Assembly (NCBI GenBank): GCA_964507445.1
Contig: CAZDQF010000003.1
Location: 322,782-386,781, forward strand
Direction: 5' to 3'
Length of the DNA stretch: 64,000 bases
Source: GCA-2683135 sp964507445
Lineage (GTDB): Bacteria; Planctomycetota; GCA-002687715
Below the pieces are notes generated by a model. The model was not told the origin of the DNA. It saw nothing but the letters and a program-made list of their open reading frames with translations, and did not search any database. Made by a program: the position numbers and the translations under genes. Below, piece by piece: positions 1-9,012 of the stretch (positions are counted from its first letter, which is position 1; every line of letters starts with the position of its first letter).

Positions 1-1
1 G

Positions 2-421
2 ACCCTCACCTGGAACGACTCCCATCGCTATGAAGACCGCTGGGTCCGACTCTCAGTGGACCCCGGCCTGTGTGTCTTCGCACCTCGGGGACGAGAGCGC
101 CTGCACCTGCCCGTAGCCCACGGGGAGGGGCGGTTCACCGTCGCCGACGCCGCCCTCATCCCTGAGCTGGCGGCGGCCCATCAGGTGGTGTTCCGCTACG
201 TGTCCGAGGACGGCAGCGATCCTGAGTATCCCGCCAATCCCAACGGCTCCATGGGCCACGTCGCCGGCATCTGTGATCCAACGGGACAGGTGTTGGGCCT
301 CATGCCCCACCCCGAGCGGGCCTTGTTCCCCTGGCACCACCCAGCCTGGACCCGAGAACCGGAGCGAGCCGAGGGCGACGGCGCCGGCCTGTTCCGGGCC
401 GCGGTCCAGGCAATGCGCTGA
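2..421 (+). CDS. purQ: PurQ, phosphoribosylformylglycinamidine synthase glutaminase subunit (C-terminal part)
   Basis: The reading frame is open from the left edge, so the 5' end, including the region of the catalytic cysteine, lies outside the window. The visible start TLTWNDSHRYEDRWVRL matches the middle of class I glutamine amidotransferases of the PurQ/PurL type. The His-Pro-Glu of the Cys-His-Glu triad is encoded at 308-316 in the context MPHPER. PurQ supplies ammonia from glutamine to PurL in step four of purine synthesis, in the cytoplasm. The motif NGSMGHVAGICDPTGQVLGLMPHPE is typical of PurQ rather than of GuaA or CarA. The frame stops 5 bp before the lipoprotein gene. A fusion to PurL, as in some proteobacteria, cannot be excluded because the upstream part is missing. 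Confidence 0.88.
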   Translation, partial: TLTWNDSHRYEDRWVRLSVDPGLCVFAPRGRERLHLPVAHGEGRFTVADAALIPELAAAHQVVFRYVSEDGSDPEYPANPNGSMGHVAGICDPTGQVLGLMPHPERALFPWHHPAWTREPERAEGDGAGLFRAAVQAMR

Positions 422-426
422 ATCCC

Positions 427-1353
427 ATGTGGCCGCGGACGTCACTGACGCTCATCATCGTCGCCACCCTGGGGGCCTGCAGCGGCGACGACACCGCCGC
501 TCAAGGGGATCAGGCGGACTTGATCCAACGATTCCAGACAGCGCGGGACCGCACCGTCGCGTGCGCGGAACAACCCTGGCTGGTCCCGCTCCAGAGCGTC
601 CGCAGACCGCTGGACGAACTGGTGATCAGGATGCGGCAGCTCGGAGACGAGTTCGACGGCTCCGTGTCCGAGGAGCGGACCTCGGCCATGGAAGCGCTGC
701 TTCGCCAGTTCAGTGCCCTGGAGCCCTTGGTGACCGTGGTGGAACACGTCACGCCCCTCACCAACCGCGTGTTCTCCGCCGAACAGGCCATGATCACCAT
801 CCTGGGCAGGATGAAGATCCCGGACGACGCCCCCTTCCCCCTTCGCTCGACGCTTCAGGAGGGCTGGCTCCCGGATCGCGCCAATCACATCACGTTCCTC
901 ATCAGTGGCCTCGAAGCCCTGGCGAACGGCAAGACGGACGACAAGCTGCGGGTCAGCGTTGGCAACCTGGAGCGCCTCGCCACGGAAGGTGAGGAGTTGA
1001 TGCAGCAGATCAACCTGCTCGCGCGCAAGATCAACATCATGCAGGTCAAGGTCTTCGCCCTCCCGCGGCGGGCGGAGTGGGGCCGAAGGGTCCTCAAGGC
1101 CGCGGCTGAGCAAGGCGGGATCGAGGCGGCCGTGATCAGGTCCATCACCAGCGCCGTGGAAGCGGGAGAGGCGGCCGTGCCGGTCATCGCCGACCAATGG
1201 GGGGCGCTCAAACTACGGGCCATCCGCGATCCACAAGGCACGGAAGCAGCGGTCAAGGCGCTGATGGAATCAGCGGACAAGCACCTCCTGGCCATCTCCG
1301 AGGCGGCGCAGACCTCTGCGCTCAAGTTGAGGGTCGTAGGCTCCCGGCACTGA
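427..1353 (+). CDS. Putative lipoprotein of unknown function
   Basis: The 308-residue product starts with a short hydrophobic segment that ends in the lipobox LGAC, with the lipidated cysteine at residue 18. It is therefore expected to be anchored in a membrane on the periplasmic side. The mature part is mostly predicted helix, with Leu/Glu/Arg heptad-like stretches around residues 60-110 and 170-205. No catalytic motif or known domain was recognised. The gene follows purQ by 5 bp and may be co-transcribed with it, but no functional link is evident. It ends at a strong hairpin shared with the convergent secreted-protein gene. Confidence 0.75.
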   Translation: MWPRTSLTLIIVATLGACSGDDTAAQGDQADLIQRFQTARDRTVACAEQPWLVPLQSVRRPLDELVIRMRQLGDEFDGSVSEERTSAMEALLRQFSALEPLVTVVEHVTPLTNRVFSAEQAMITILGRMKIPDDAPFPLRSTLQEGWLPDRANHITFLISGLEALANGKTDDKLRVSVGNLERLATEGEELMQQINLLARKINIMQVKVFALPRRAEWGRRVLKAAAEQGGIEAAVIRSITSAVEAGEAAVPVIADQWGALKLRAIRDPQGTEAAVKALMESADKHLLAISEAAQTSALKLRVVGSRH

Positions 1354-1382
1354 GCGACCTCCTCCCCGCTCGAGCACAAAAA

Positions 1383-1408
1383 AAGCCGGGGCTGAAGAGC
1401 CCCGGCTT
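1383..1408. terminator. Bidirectional intrinsic terminator
   Basis: An 11-bp perfect stem (1383-1393 with 1398-1408, AAGCCGGGGCT paired with AGCCCCGGCTT) closes a GAAG tetraloop. The A run at 1378-1384 gives a U tract on minus-strand transcripts, and TTCTCTC follows on the plus strand. It sits between convergent genes ending at 1353 and 1432. Confidence 0.9.
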
Positions 1409-1431
1409 CTCTCACGCCATCCAGACGAGGA

Positions 1432-2598
1432 TCAGTGACCGCAAGCGTAGTAGTACGCCTGGTTGGTCATACCGGCCCCGATGGCCAGGAAATCGGTGGT
1501 GGTCCCGATCATGTCCCAGGGGTTGTTGAAGCCCGCGGTGTAGTAGGTCATGTTCGTCAGGCCGAACCACTCCCAGAACGCTTCGTTGACCGCGCCGGTG
1601 TAGGGCGCCGCGGCCAGCGTCGACAGGTTGAACTGGGCCGGCCAGCCGCTGGCGGGGACGATGTTGCCACCAGGCGAGATGCCCATGAGCTGGTCGTACA
1701 CCATGGCCACGTTGAACGGATCGTGAACCATGCGGATGTCGCCGGTGATCATGTTCAGGGTCAACTGGAACGTGTGCCGGGCGCCCGAGTTCGACCACTC
1801 AGCCATGTTGATCCAGTCCACCGTAACGGTGGGGAACGGGGTGAGACCGCTCTGGTCAACGGTCACCTGGATCGAAGCGCCCGGGAAGCCCTGGTCCAGG
1901 TCGGTCCAGAACGGGGCGATCCGCGGCTGCTGGGTGCGGAACTCGGTGGGCGTCGGCGTGAAGTCGCCGCTCGCGCTGCCGAAGGTCACGTTGCCGTCGG
2001 TGTTGACGAACATGCGGGTCCACACGTTCGAGTAGTAAGGGTAGGTCAGGCCGTAAGGCACGAAGTCGAACAGGGCGCCGCCGTTGTTCACCGTCGAGAT
2101 CGGGATCACGGTCAGGCCCTGAGCCACGACCACCTGGGTGGCCGCCGTAAGACGCGACGCGTACTGGGTCACGGACGGGTCGGCGACCAGGGTCTGGAAC
2201 GCCGCCTGGGTGCCGATGGTCGACGTGGCGGAGAGCACCACGCTGCTGTTGAACGTGCCGGTAGGGCCGGTGTTGAACACGCCGGGTTGAGCGATGCCGT
2301 CGAGCAGCACGAAGTAACCACCGCTGATGTCGACGTCCAAGAGCTGCCCACCCAGCACGGGCTGACCGGCGGGGTAGAGGCTGCCGGCGCCGAAGAGCGC
2401 GAACGGTGCGTTCGGCGTCAGGGTGGAGATGACGACGTTCTGGGCAAGTCCGCGAGGCAAGGAGACGTTGGTGATCGGGTACGGAGGACCCGCCACGCCG
2501 TTCACCTGCATGGATGCTTGGAACGTGTTGGGCTGCTGCGCTCCCACGACGGCAACAGCGACAAGGAGAACCAAAGCGGTACGAATGTAGAGTCTCAT
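1432..2598 (-). CDS. Secreted protein with NIDO-like region
   Basis: The 388-residue product begins with a clear signal peptide (about residues 1-20, ending VVGA before QQP). The central part, about residues 185-300, has the pattern YGLTYPYYSNVWTRMFVNTDG followed by VTFG, then PRIAPFWTDLD and a later VTVDWINM. This resembles the NIDO domain of extracellular proteins, in which an N-G/D-G turn precedes a beta strand and an aromatic-Asp-Leu-Asp motif follows. The first half (about 25-165) was not recognised. There is no membrane anchor or sorting signal at the C terminus, which ends in YYYACGH. It is probably released to the periplasm or the outside. The gene stands alone and shares a terminator with the convergent lipoprotein gene. 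The NIDO assignment rests on motif reading only. Confidence 0.72.
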   Translation of the reverse strand: MRLYIRTALVLLVAVAVVGAQQPNTFQASMQVNGVAGPPYPITNVSLPRGLAQNVVISTLTPNAPFALFGAGSLYPAGQPVLGGQLLDVDISGGYFVLLDGIAQPGVFNTGPTGTFNSSVVLSATSTIGTQAAFQTLVADPSVTQYASRLTAATQVVVAQGLTVIPISTVNNGGALFDFVPYGLTYPYYSNVWTRMFVNTDGNVTFGSASGDFTPTPTEFRTQQPRIAPFWTDLDQGFPGASIQVTVDQSGLTPFPTVTVDWINMAEWSNSGARHTFQLTLNMITGDIRMVHDPFNVAMVYDQLMGISPGGNIVPASGWPAQFNLSTLAAAPYTGAVNEAFWEWFGLTNMTYYTAGFNNPWDMIGTTTDFLAIGAGMTNQAYYYACGH

Positions 2599-2765
2599 CT
2601 AATGGCGCTCTCTCTCTCGACGAGCAAGTCGAAATGCATGGCCTAACCGCCCAACTGTCAGGTGCGGGCGAGATCGCGACCCGGAGGCTGATAGCTTACG
2701 GCAACGGGCCCCCTCGCTCCAGAGCAGGGACTTTGGGGCGGGCGCCGGCCTCTGGTTTGAGAATA

Positions 2766-4760
2766 TCACGGTTTTTCGGACTCGGCGGCGCCGCCGGCCC
2801 CACCCCGGCCCTCCGCAGCGGCCCAGATCTCTCCGTAACCCTCTTTAAGGCAGCGACTTGAGTCCCTACGGAAGGTCAGCCCGACGGAGTCGAAGAACTC
2901 CAGCAGGGGGATCACGTACTTGCGCGTCGCCCCAAACAGGTCCTTGGCCTGATTGGAGGGTAGCTCCCCGTGTTCCTCGCACCATGCGACCACACGATCC
3001 CGCGCGTCCCTCACGGTGTCGGCGTGCAACAAGACGCCTTTGTCCACGGGCACCACCCGGTTCCAGCCCTGCAGCAACGTGAGGATGTTCTCCACCCGCT
3101 TCAACGGCTTGCCCAGCTCTTCCGCCAGCACCTTCGGGCTGGGCGTGTTGAAGCCGCCTCCCTGGTACGCCTCCTCGATGACGCCCAACAGGCGGCGGTC
3201 CTCCTTCGAGAGACCTCCCTTGAACGCCTTCAGTCGGAACGCTCCCCGCTGCTCCTCCACCAGGCGGGCGCTGCGCGCGGACTCCAGGAAGACCCCTACG
3301 ACCACGGGTGGGTGCTTCATGTGGGAAGCCACCGCGTGGGCGGTGAATCCAAAGGGGTAATGGTCCGCCTCGTGCAGCTCCATCAACGCGCCGCACGCCT
3401 CCTGCGCGCCTCGCTCCACCATGTCGGCGTGCACCACCTCCTTGCGGCCCGGCAATTCGACCACGCGGCCGGAGTCTATCAGCGCCTGCAGGCGCTCCAC
3501 CACGGTCCTCGGGGAGTCCTTCACCAGCATGGGCAAACGGTCCCGGGACACCGGGTGGAGACCCTCCGAACGGATCACGTACTCCAGGTAGGCCTCCCGG
3601 TCTCCCAGGTGCTCCTCCTTGCCCTTCATGTTCTCCGTGATCCAGTCACGGAAGCGCTTGAACCGGTAGCGGGTCTCTCCCAGCACCAAGCCGCCTCCCA
3701 GGGTCCGCTCAGGAGACGCGAGCCTGACCAGGTAGTGATCCCCCGGGGCCACGACCACAGGGTGCTCCAATCGAATCTGCACCAGGGCGTCATCCCCCGG
3801 CTCGAGGCGCTTGGCGTCGAGCAACACCAGGCGCCCCAGGGCTTCCGTACAACCCACATGGAAGCGCACGGGCATGTTGTCCCGCAGCGGCCCGGACCAC
3901 GAAGGCAACAAGGTGAAGCGCGCCTCCACCAATCGGGTGGACGAGAAGAACCCTGGCAGCGCCAGGACGTCGCCGCGGGCGACCTCCCGCCAACCGACAT
4001 CCGAGAGGTTCACCGCCGTGCGTAAGCCGGCGCCCCCCTCCTCCGCCGCCTCGTGATGGACGTGCAGACCGCGGATGCGGCACTCCTTGCCGGCGGGCAG
4101 CAGCTCCACGTGATCGCCCACCCGCACCCGACCCGCCAACGGGATCCCCGTCACCACGGTGCCGTGGCCCTTGATGGTGAACGACCGCTGGACCGGCATC
4201 CGGAACACCCCGTCCCAATCCCGGGCGGGGATGTCCCCCACCATGCTGTGGATGGTCGAACGCACGTCCTCGATGCCCTCCCCGGTGATGGAGGAGCAGC
4301 GCACGACCGGCGCCCCATCGAGGAACGTCCCCTCGACGAACTCCCGGACCTCCTCCTCCACCAGCTCCACCATCTCAGCCTCCACCATGTCGATCTTGGT
4401 GATGACGACGCAGCCCCGGTGGAGGCCCAGCAGGGTCATGATCTCCAGGTGCTCCCGGGTCTGGGGCATGACGCTGTCGTCCGCCGCGATCACCAGCATG
4501 ACCATGTCCATGCCGGAGGCCCCGGCCACCATGTTGCGGATGAACCGCTCGTGCCCGGGCACGTCGATGATCCCCACGTCCACGCCGTCCGGCGTCCGGT
4601 ACTCGGCGAAGCCGATGTCGATGGTCATGCCCCGGTCCTGCTCCTCCTTGAAGCGGTCCGGGTCGGTCCCGGTGAGGGCCTTGACGAGGCTGGACTTGCC
4701 ATGGTCGATGTGACCGGCGGTGCCGAGGACGGCGCGGGCGACTTGTTGGGCCTGGGTCAT
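2766..4760 (-). CDS. selB: Selenocysteine-specific translation elongation factor SelB
   Basis: SelB is a GTPase that carries Sec-tRNA(Sec) to UGA codons marked by a SECIS hairpin in the mRNA. The 664-residue product shows G1 GHIDHGKS (residues 16-23), G2 RGMTIDIGF, G3 DVPGH (66-70) and G4 TKID (121-124). EF-Tu-like barrel domains follow, and the C-terminal 300 residues fit the winged-helix repeats that bind mRNA. The sequence GTDPDRFKEEQDRGMTIDIGF separates SelB from EF-Tu and from CysN. The length is in the normal range (about 600-670). The ATG at 4760 lies 42 bp from the divergent recJ start. No selA, selD, tRNA-Sec or obvious UGA-interrupted gene was found in the window. Confidence 0.95.
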   Translation of the reverse strand: MTQAQQVARAVLGTAGHIDHGKSSLVKALTGTDPDRFKEEQDRGMTIDIGFAEYRTPDGVDVGIIDVPGHERFIRNMVAGASGMDMVMLVIAADDSVMPQTREHLEIMTLLGLHRGCVVITKIDMVEAEMVELVEEEVREFVEGTFLDGAPVVRCSSITGEGIEDVRSTIHSMVGDIPARDWDGVFRMPVQRSFTIKGHGTVVTGIPLAGRVRVGDHVELLPAGKECRIRGLHVHHEAAEEGGAGLRTAVNLSDVGWREVARGDVLALPGFFSSTRLVEARFTLLPSWSGPLRDNMPVRFHVGCTEALGRLVLLDAKRLEPGDDALVQIRLEHPVVVAPGDHYLVRLASPERTLGGGLVLGETRYRFKRFRDWITENMKGKEEHLGDREAYLEYVIRSEGLHPVSRDRLPMLVKDSPRTVVERLQALIDSGRVVELPGRKEVVHADMVERGAQEACGALMELHEADHYPFGFTAHAVASHMKHPPVVVGVFLESARSARLVEEQRGAFRLKAFKGGLSKEDRRLLGVIEEAYQGGGFNTPSPKVLAEELGKPLKRVENILTLLQGWNRVVPVDKGVLLHADTVRDARDRVVAWCEEHGELPSNQAKDLFGATRKYVIPLLEFFDSVGLTFRRDSSRCLKEGYGEIWAAAEGRGGAGGAAESEKP

Positions 4761-4802
4761 GGGTAGGAGCGGACGGGGTGGCGGTCCGCCCCGGATGATA
4801 AC

Positions 4803-6569
4803 GTGCCCGCCGTGCGAACAACGACCTGGCGCATCCCTCCGCGAGATCTCGCCGCAGATCGCGACCTGGCCAACCAGATCGGGACCAGCGCGGTGCTGGC
4901 CTCGCTGCTACGCCGCCGCGGCCTCTCCGACCCGGACGCCGCCCGCGCCTGGCTCTCTCCACGGCTGGCGGCCCTATCCCACCCCTTCCAGCTCATGGAC
5001 CTGGAGCCGGCCGCGGAGCGGCTGCGGCAGGCCATCCGGGATCGGGAGCGGATCGTGGTCTACGGCGACTACGACGTGGACGGCATGACCGGGACGGTCA
5101 TCCTCATGAACTTCATCAGGCTCGCTGGCGGACGCGCGGAGCACTACATCCCGAACCGGCTGGAGGAGGGCTATTCCTTCAACGATGAGGCCATCGACAA
5201 GATCCTCTCCGGCGACGAAAAACCAGGGCTCATCCTCACGGTGGATCACGGCATCTCCGCCTGCGAGGGCGTGCGGCGTCTCGCCGAAGCCGGCGTGGAC
5301 GTGGTCATCACGGACCACCACGAGCCGCCGGACACGCTCCCTGATCGCGCCAGGGCCATCATCAACCCCCGCCGACCGGGCTGCGGCAGCCCGTTCAAAT
5401 CTCTCTGCGGCGCCGCCGTGGCCTACAAGCTGGCCTGGGGAACCGCGGAGTCCTTCACGGGAGCCCGCAAGGTGTCCCCGGAGTTCCGGGAGTTCCTGCT
5501 GGAGGCCATGGGCATGGTCGCCCTCGCTACGGTCGCCGATGTGGTGCCCCTGGTGGACGAGAACCGGGTGCTCTGCTTCCACGGCCTGCGGGCCCTCCCC
5601 GTCTCCACCAATCCCGGAATCCAGGCCCTGCTCTCCACCAGTCGCCTTAGAGGTCAGGCGGTGCGCGCGGTCCATGTGGCGTTCAGGATCGGACCCCGAC
5701 TGAACGCGGCGGGCAGGATGGGCATCGCCGAGGCTGCCATCGAGCTGCTCACCACGAGCGACAAGGACAGGGCGCGCACCCTGGCCCGTCGACTGGAGCA
5801 GGCCAATGACCAGCGCCGGGCCATCGAGAAGGAGATGCTGAGCGAGATCCTGAACCTGCCCGAGATACGCCAACTGCCGCCGGGCCGCGGCATCTGCGTC
5901 GGCAAGAGGGGCTGGCATCCCGGCGTCATCGGCATCGTCGCATCCAGGCTGGTGGACCGGTTCCATGTGCCGGCGGTGGTGGTGGCCCTGGACGGACCCC
6001 GCAGCCGCGCGAGCGCCCGCTCCGTACCCGGAGTCAACGTCAAGCAGGCCCTGGACGACGTGAGCGAGCACCTCAGTCGCCACGGTGGACACATCGCAGC
6101 GGCCGGCGCCACCCTGGACGAGTCCTCCTTCGACGGCTTCCAGTCCGGGTTCGGCGAGTCCACCGCCAGGGCCATGGCCGGAGCCGGCGACGAACCGACC
6201 CTGGACATCGACCTGGAGTTGCCGTTCACCGCCATCCGTCCCGAGCTGGTGGAGGAGCTCGAGCGCCTCGCTCCGCATGGCGAGGCCAACCCCACGGCGC
6301 TGTTCTGCACCCGTGGCGCGCAGGTCTGCGGGCGCCCGCGGAAGATCGGCAAGGACCGCAGCCACGTGGCCCTCCATCTGCGGACCGACGGGCGCACCTT
6401 CCGCGCCTTCGCACCCGGGATGGCGACGCGCATGGACCTCATGGGACCCGACGGCACGCAGTTGGACATCGCCTACCGCCTGAAGTTCGACGCCTACCGC
6501 GACCCGGGGTCCATCGAGCTGGAGCTGGTAGACATGAAGCCCCACGGAGAGGGAGAAGGACGATCGTGA
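4803..6569 (+). CDS. recJ: Single-stranded-DNA-specific exonuclease RecJ
   Basis: RecJ degrades single-stranded DNA 5' to 3' in recombination and repair. The 588-residue product has the DHH-family motifs DYDVDG (residues 89-94), TVDHGIS and ITDHHE for metal binding. It also has RIGPRLNAAGRMG, HPGVIGIVASRL and the DHHA1 glycine motif RHGGHIAAAGAT. The length matches the family (about 560-600). The start is the GTG at 4803; another in-frame GTG at 4812 is possible, and neither has a strong ribosome binding site. The stop overlaps the GTG of the following HAD gene by 4 bp, so the two are translationally coupled. Confidence 0.95.
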   Translation: MPAVRTTTWRIPPRDLAADRDLANQIGTSAVLASLLRRRGLSDPDAARAWLSPRLAALSHPFQLMDLEPAAERLRQAIRDRERIVVYGDYDVDGMTGTVILMNFIRLAGGRAEHYIPNRLEEGYSFNDEAIDKILSGDEKPGLILTVDHGISACEGVRRLAEAGVDVVITDHHEPPDTLPDRARAIINPRRPGCGSPFKSLCGAAVAYKLAWGTAESFTGARKVSPEFREFLLEAMGMVALATVADVVPLVDENRVLCFHGLRALPVSTNPGIQALLSTSRLRGQAVRAVHVAFRIGPRLNAAGRMGIAEAAIELLTTSDKDRARTLARRLEQANDQRRAIEKEMLSEILNLPEIRQLPPGRGICVGKRGWHPGVIGIVASRLVDRFHVPAVVVALDGPRSRASARSVPGVNVKQALDDVSEHLSRHGGHIAAAGATLDESSFDGFQSGFGESTARAMAGAGDEPTLDIDLELPFTAIRPELVEELERLAPHGEANPTALFCTRGAQVCGRPRKIGKDRSHVALHLRTDGRTFRAFAPGMATRMDLMGPDGTQLDIAYRLKFDAYRDPGSIELELVDMKPHGEGEGRS

Positions 6570-7264
6570 GCGAGCCAACCAGGCAACCGCCGGGGCAGAT
6601 CCTGCTCATCGACGCGGACGACACCTTGTGGGAGAACGAGTCCTACTTCCGCCGCGTGTTCACGCAGTTCCTGGACATCATGGAGGACCGCGGCTGGCCC
6701 CGCGAGGACGCCCTCAGGGAGTTGCGCGCGGTGGAATTCCAGCGCTGCCAGCGGTACGGCTACGGATCCCTGAACTTCGCCGAGAGCATGAAGCAGGTGG
6801 TCCTCGTCATGGAAGGGGAACCCTGCTCGGAGCTGAGCGACCGCATCGACGCCATGGTCCAGTGGATCCTGGATCATCCGGTGCTTCCGTTCGACGGAGT
6901 CGAACACGCCCTGGACGAGCTCGCCAGCCGACATCGTCTTCTCCTGGTCACCAAGGGGGCCTACGCAGAGCAGAACGACAAGGTCGAACGCAGCGGGTTC
7001 CGGCGCTTCTTCTCCGCCGTGGAGATCCTCGAGGAGAAGGACGAGAAACGGTACCGGGGCATCGTCACGCGACACGAGCTAGACCCTGAGCGGACGTGGA
7101 TGATCGGGAACTCTCCCAAGAGCGACATCAACATGGCCATGGCGGCAGGGGTCAAGGCGATCTTCATTCCCCACCGCACCATCTGGGAGCTGGAGCAACA
7201 GCCGTTCATCCGGCCCCCGGACCGGGAGCTGGAGCGCTTCACCGAGTTGCTCGACCACTTCTGA
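6566..7264 (+). CDS. HAD-superfamily hydrolase
   Basis: The 232-residue product has all four HAD motifs. Motif I is DADDT with the nucleophile Asp16 and acid-base Asp18. Motif II is the Thr in LLLVTKG, the motif III lysine lies in EEKDEKRY, and motif IV is GNSPKSDI. The helical cap between motifs I and II (about residues 25-100) makes it a C1-type phosphatase of the phosphoglycolate phosphatase/5'-nucleotidase kind. The substrate cannot be read from sequence. The GTG start overlaps the recJ stop by 4 bp, and the 3' end overlaps the convergent comF by 26 bp. A nucleotidase role beside recJ is possible but speculative. Confidence 0.88.
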   Translation: MSEPTRQPPGQILLIDADDTLWENESYFRRVFTQFLDIMEDRGWPREDALRELRAVEFQRCQRYGYGSLNFAESMKQVVLVMEGEPCSELSDRIDAMVQWILDHPVLPFDGVEHALDELASRHRLLLVTKGAYAEQNDKVERSGFRRFFSAVEILEEKDEKRYRGIVTRHELDPERTWMIGNSPKSDINMAMAAGVKAIFIPHRTIWELEQQPFIRPPDRELERFTELLDHF

Positions 7265-7901
7265 TCGAAGCGGGCCGGGCCTGGAGCGCCAGGAACAAGA
7301 CCACCCCCACGACCTCCTCCGCACCCGCTGCGAGCAAGGAACGACCTGCCGCCGTCAGGGTGGCGCCGGTGGTCATCACGTCGTCCACCAGCAGCACCCG
7401 CCCACCGTCCAACCGACCCTTGCAGCGGTAACGGCCGCGCATGTTGCGCTGGCGTTGAGCCCGTCCAAGGGAGGCCTGAGGCACCCCCCCACGGCGACGA
7501 CGCAGCAGGCCCGGATGCACGGCGACCCCGGTCTCCCGCGCCACGGCCCGCGCCAGGGGGCGCACCTGATCGAACCCGCGGCGACGCAGTCCCCTGCGGC
7601 TCGGCGGAACGGGCACGATCAGATCGGCCTCCAGGGGCGGGAGCAGCTCCGCGAGCAGCAGAGAGAGCGCCGTCAGGGGATGAGGGTCGCCACCGTACTT
7701 GGCCCTGAGGAGCAGGTCACGGGCCGGCGGCTCGTAGGCCATGCACCCGTGAACGGCGACGCACGGATCTGCCATGGTGGACTGCACCTCACGAGGCAGC
7801 ATGACCAGACTGGAGCGGCAGTTGCCACAGACAGCGTCGCTCCCCCCTGTCAAACAAAGGGGACAGGCCGGGGGCCAGAGAAGATCCACGAGTCCGCGCA
7901 C
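7239..7901 (-). CDS. comF: ComF-family phosphoribosyltransferase-like protein
   Basis: The 220-residue product has the two parts of ComF/GntX proteins. There is an N-terminal four-cysteine zinc motif (C13, C16, C25, C28), and a type I phosphoribosyltransferase fold follows. The PRPP loop VLLVDDVMTTGATLT lies at about residues 169-183. The motif RRRGFDQVRPLARAV and the later RAQRQRNM are typical of ComF. Members are linked to DNA uptake in naturally competent bacteria, but many carriers are not known to be competent. The start is a GTG at 7901 with only a weak AGG upstream; the in-frame GTG at 7889 is an alternative. The gene overlaps the convergent HAD gene by 26 bp. Confidence 0.88.
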   Translation of the reverse strand: MRGLVDLLWPPACPLCLTGGSDAVCGNCRSSLVMLPREVQSTMADPCVAVHGCMAYEPPARDLLLRAKYGGDPHPLTALSLLLAELLPPLEADLIVPVPPSRRGLRRRGFDQVRPLARAVARETGVAVHPGLLRRRRGGVPQASLGRAQRQRNMRGRYRCKGRLDGGRVLLVDDVMTTGATLTAAGRSLLAAGAEEVVGVVLFLALQARPASIRSGRATR

Positions 7902-7970
7902 GACCTCATGATGTCCTTCCGCCCCGCAGGAGAGCGAGGGCCAGGAGAGGAAGGCCGCAGACGTCGCCGG

Positions 7971-8558
7971 TCAGCGGAACTCGATCCCGACACGACTGTT
8001 GCGCGTCGGCCGCCGCTCCGTCACCGGCTCCCCTGGAAGCTCCAGGAACTCCCGCAACTTGCGGACGTAGGTCTCCACGGAATCACCGTCTTCCATGTCC
8101 AGACCGAGGAGCTGTCCGATCTCCACGGCGAGGGCGACGTTGGATTCGAACGGTAGATGCCGCTCCGTGATCACCATCCGCACGATCTTGCGGAAGTGCC
8201 ACTTGCTGAAGAGCCGCGACAGCCAGTTCAGGATGCCGCAGAGCACCGCGGCAAGCGCCACCAAGGCCGCCGCCAGACCGCCCGGGTCCAGTCGATTGAG
8301 GAGATAGGCGCCGTCCGCCCGCGCCAGACTGTGGCTGAACACGTTGAGGATGATGGCGAGCATGATGCAGCAGTACCCCAGCACCATCTGGTTCTTCTTG
8401 AAGACCGTGGCCTTGAGATCGCGCAGGGCAGGGTTGGCCACGCCGAACGCGTCCTCGAGGATGTGCTTGGGCTTCTTCTGCTGCACGGCACAGCAAATGA
8501 AGAACAGGCCCACCATGGTCATGGCGAGGCTGAGAAAATCAAAATCGAACTCGGCCAT
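7971..8558 (-). CDS. Small inner-membrane protein of unknown function
   Basis: The 195-residue product has three predicted membrane segments (about residues 9-26, 58-77 and 94-116). A soluble C-terminal tail of about 75 residues follows, beginning with a basic patch RLFSKWHFRKIVR. The tail contains an acidic helix-rich stretch, VEIGQLLGLDMEDGDSVETYV, and ends in a basic segment. No family was recognised. It lies 69 bp upstream of comF on the same strand and is divergent from gatC, with 163 bp of shared upstream region. Confidence 0.65.
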   Translation of the reverse strand: MAEFDFDFLSLAMTMVGLFFICCAVQQKKPKHILEDAFGVANPALRDLKATVFKKNQMVLGYCCIMLAIILNVFSHSLARADGAYLLNRLDPGGLAAALVALAAVLCGILNWLSRLFSKWHFRKIVRMVITERHLPFESNVALAVEIGQLLGLDMEDGDSVETYVRKLREFLELPGEPVTERRPTRNSRVGIEFR

Positions 8559-8664
8559 CCTCGTGAGCTCCGAATGATCCAGGATTCGAGCGCCCGTCCA
8601 CAGACCCGACGCTTTCCACTGCGCGCATTATGCTTAGCATTCGAGACCGGTGTCAACGAGTGAC

Positions 8665-8670
8665 TATGAT
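8665..8670 (+). promoter_or_regulatory. Possible -10 element for gatCAB
   Basis: TATGAT lies 52 bp upstream of the gatC start in a locally AT-richer stretch of the divergent intergenic region. No good -35 hexamer is found at 16-18 bp, so the call is weak. Confidence 0.3.
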
Positions 8671-8721
8671 CATCAGGTACCGCGAGAGGTCGACCAGGTC
8701 GGCCCTTGAGCAGAAAGACCC

Positions 8722-9012
8722 ATGATCGACCAGGAAACCGTGCAAAGGGTGGCCCGACTCGCGAGGCTGGACCTGACCGAGGAGGAGGCCGCGCAGCTGG
8801 TCACGGAGTTGGGTCGGATCCTCGACCACGTGGACCGCCTGAGCGAGCTGGACGTCAGCCAGGTGCCGCCGCTGCTCCACGCCGCCTCCGACTCCGATGT
8901 CTACCGCGAGGATGAACCCGGCGACACCCTGCCGACGGGCGAGGCCCTGAACAACGCCCCGGCTCGCGACGGGGACCTGTTTGAGGTCCCGAAGGTGATC
9001 GGCGACGCATGA
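8722..9012 (+). CDS. gatC: Asp-tRNA(Asn)/Glu-tRNA(Gln) amidotransferase subunit GatC
   Basis: GatC is the small scaffold that holds GatA and GatB together. The 96-residue product has the family pattern: an N-terminal helix VARLARLDLTEEEAAQLVTE, the ILDHVDRLSELDVSQVPP segment, and a C-terminal stretch ending FEVPKVIG. Its length is normal. It opens a three-gene operon in which each start overlaps the preceding stop (ATGA at 9009). Presence of GatCAB implies that Asn-tRNA, Gln-tRNA or both are made by transamidation of misacylated tRNA. Confidence 0.95.
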   Translation: MIDQETVQRVARLARLDLTEEEAAQLVTELGRILDHVDRLSELDVSQVPPLLHAASDSDVYREDEPGDTLPTGEALNNAPARDGDLFEVPKVIGDA

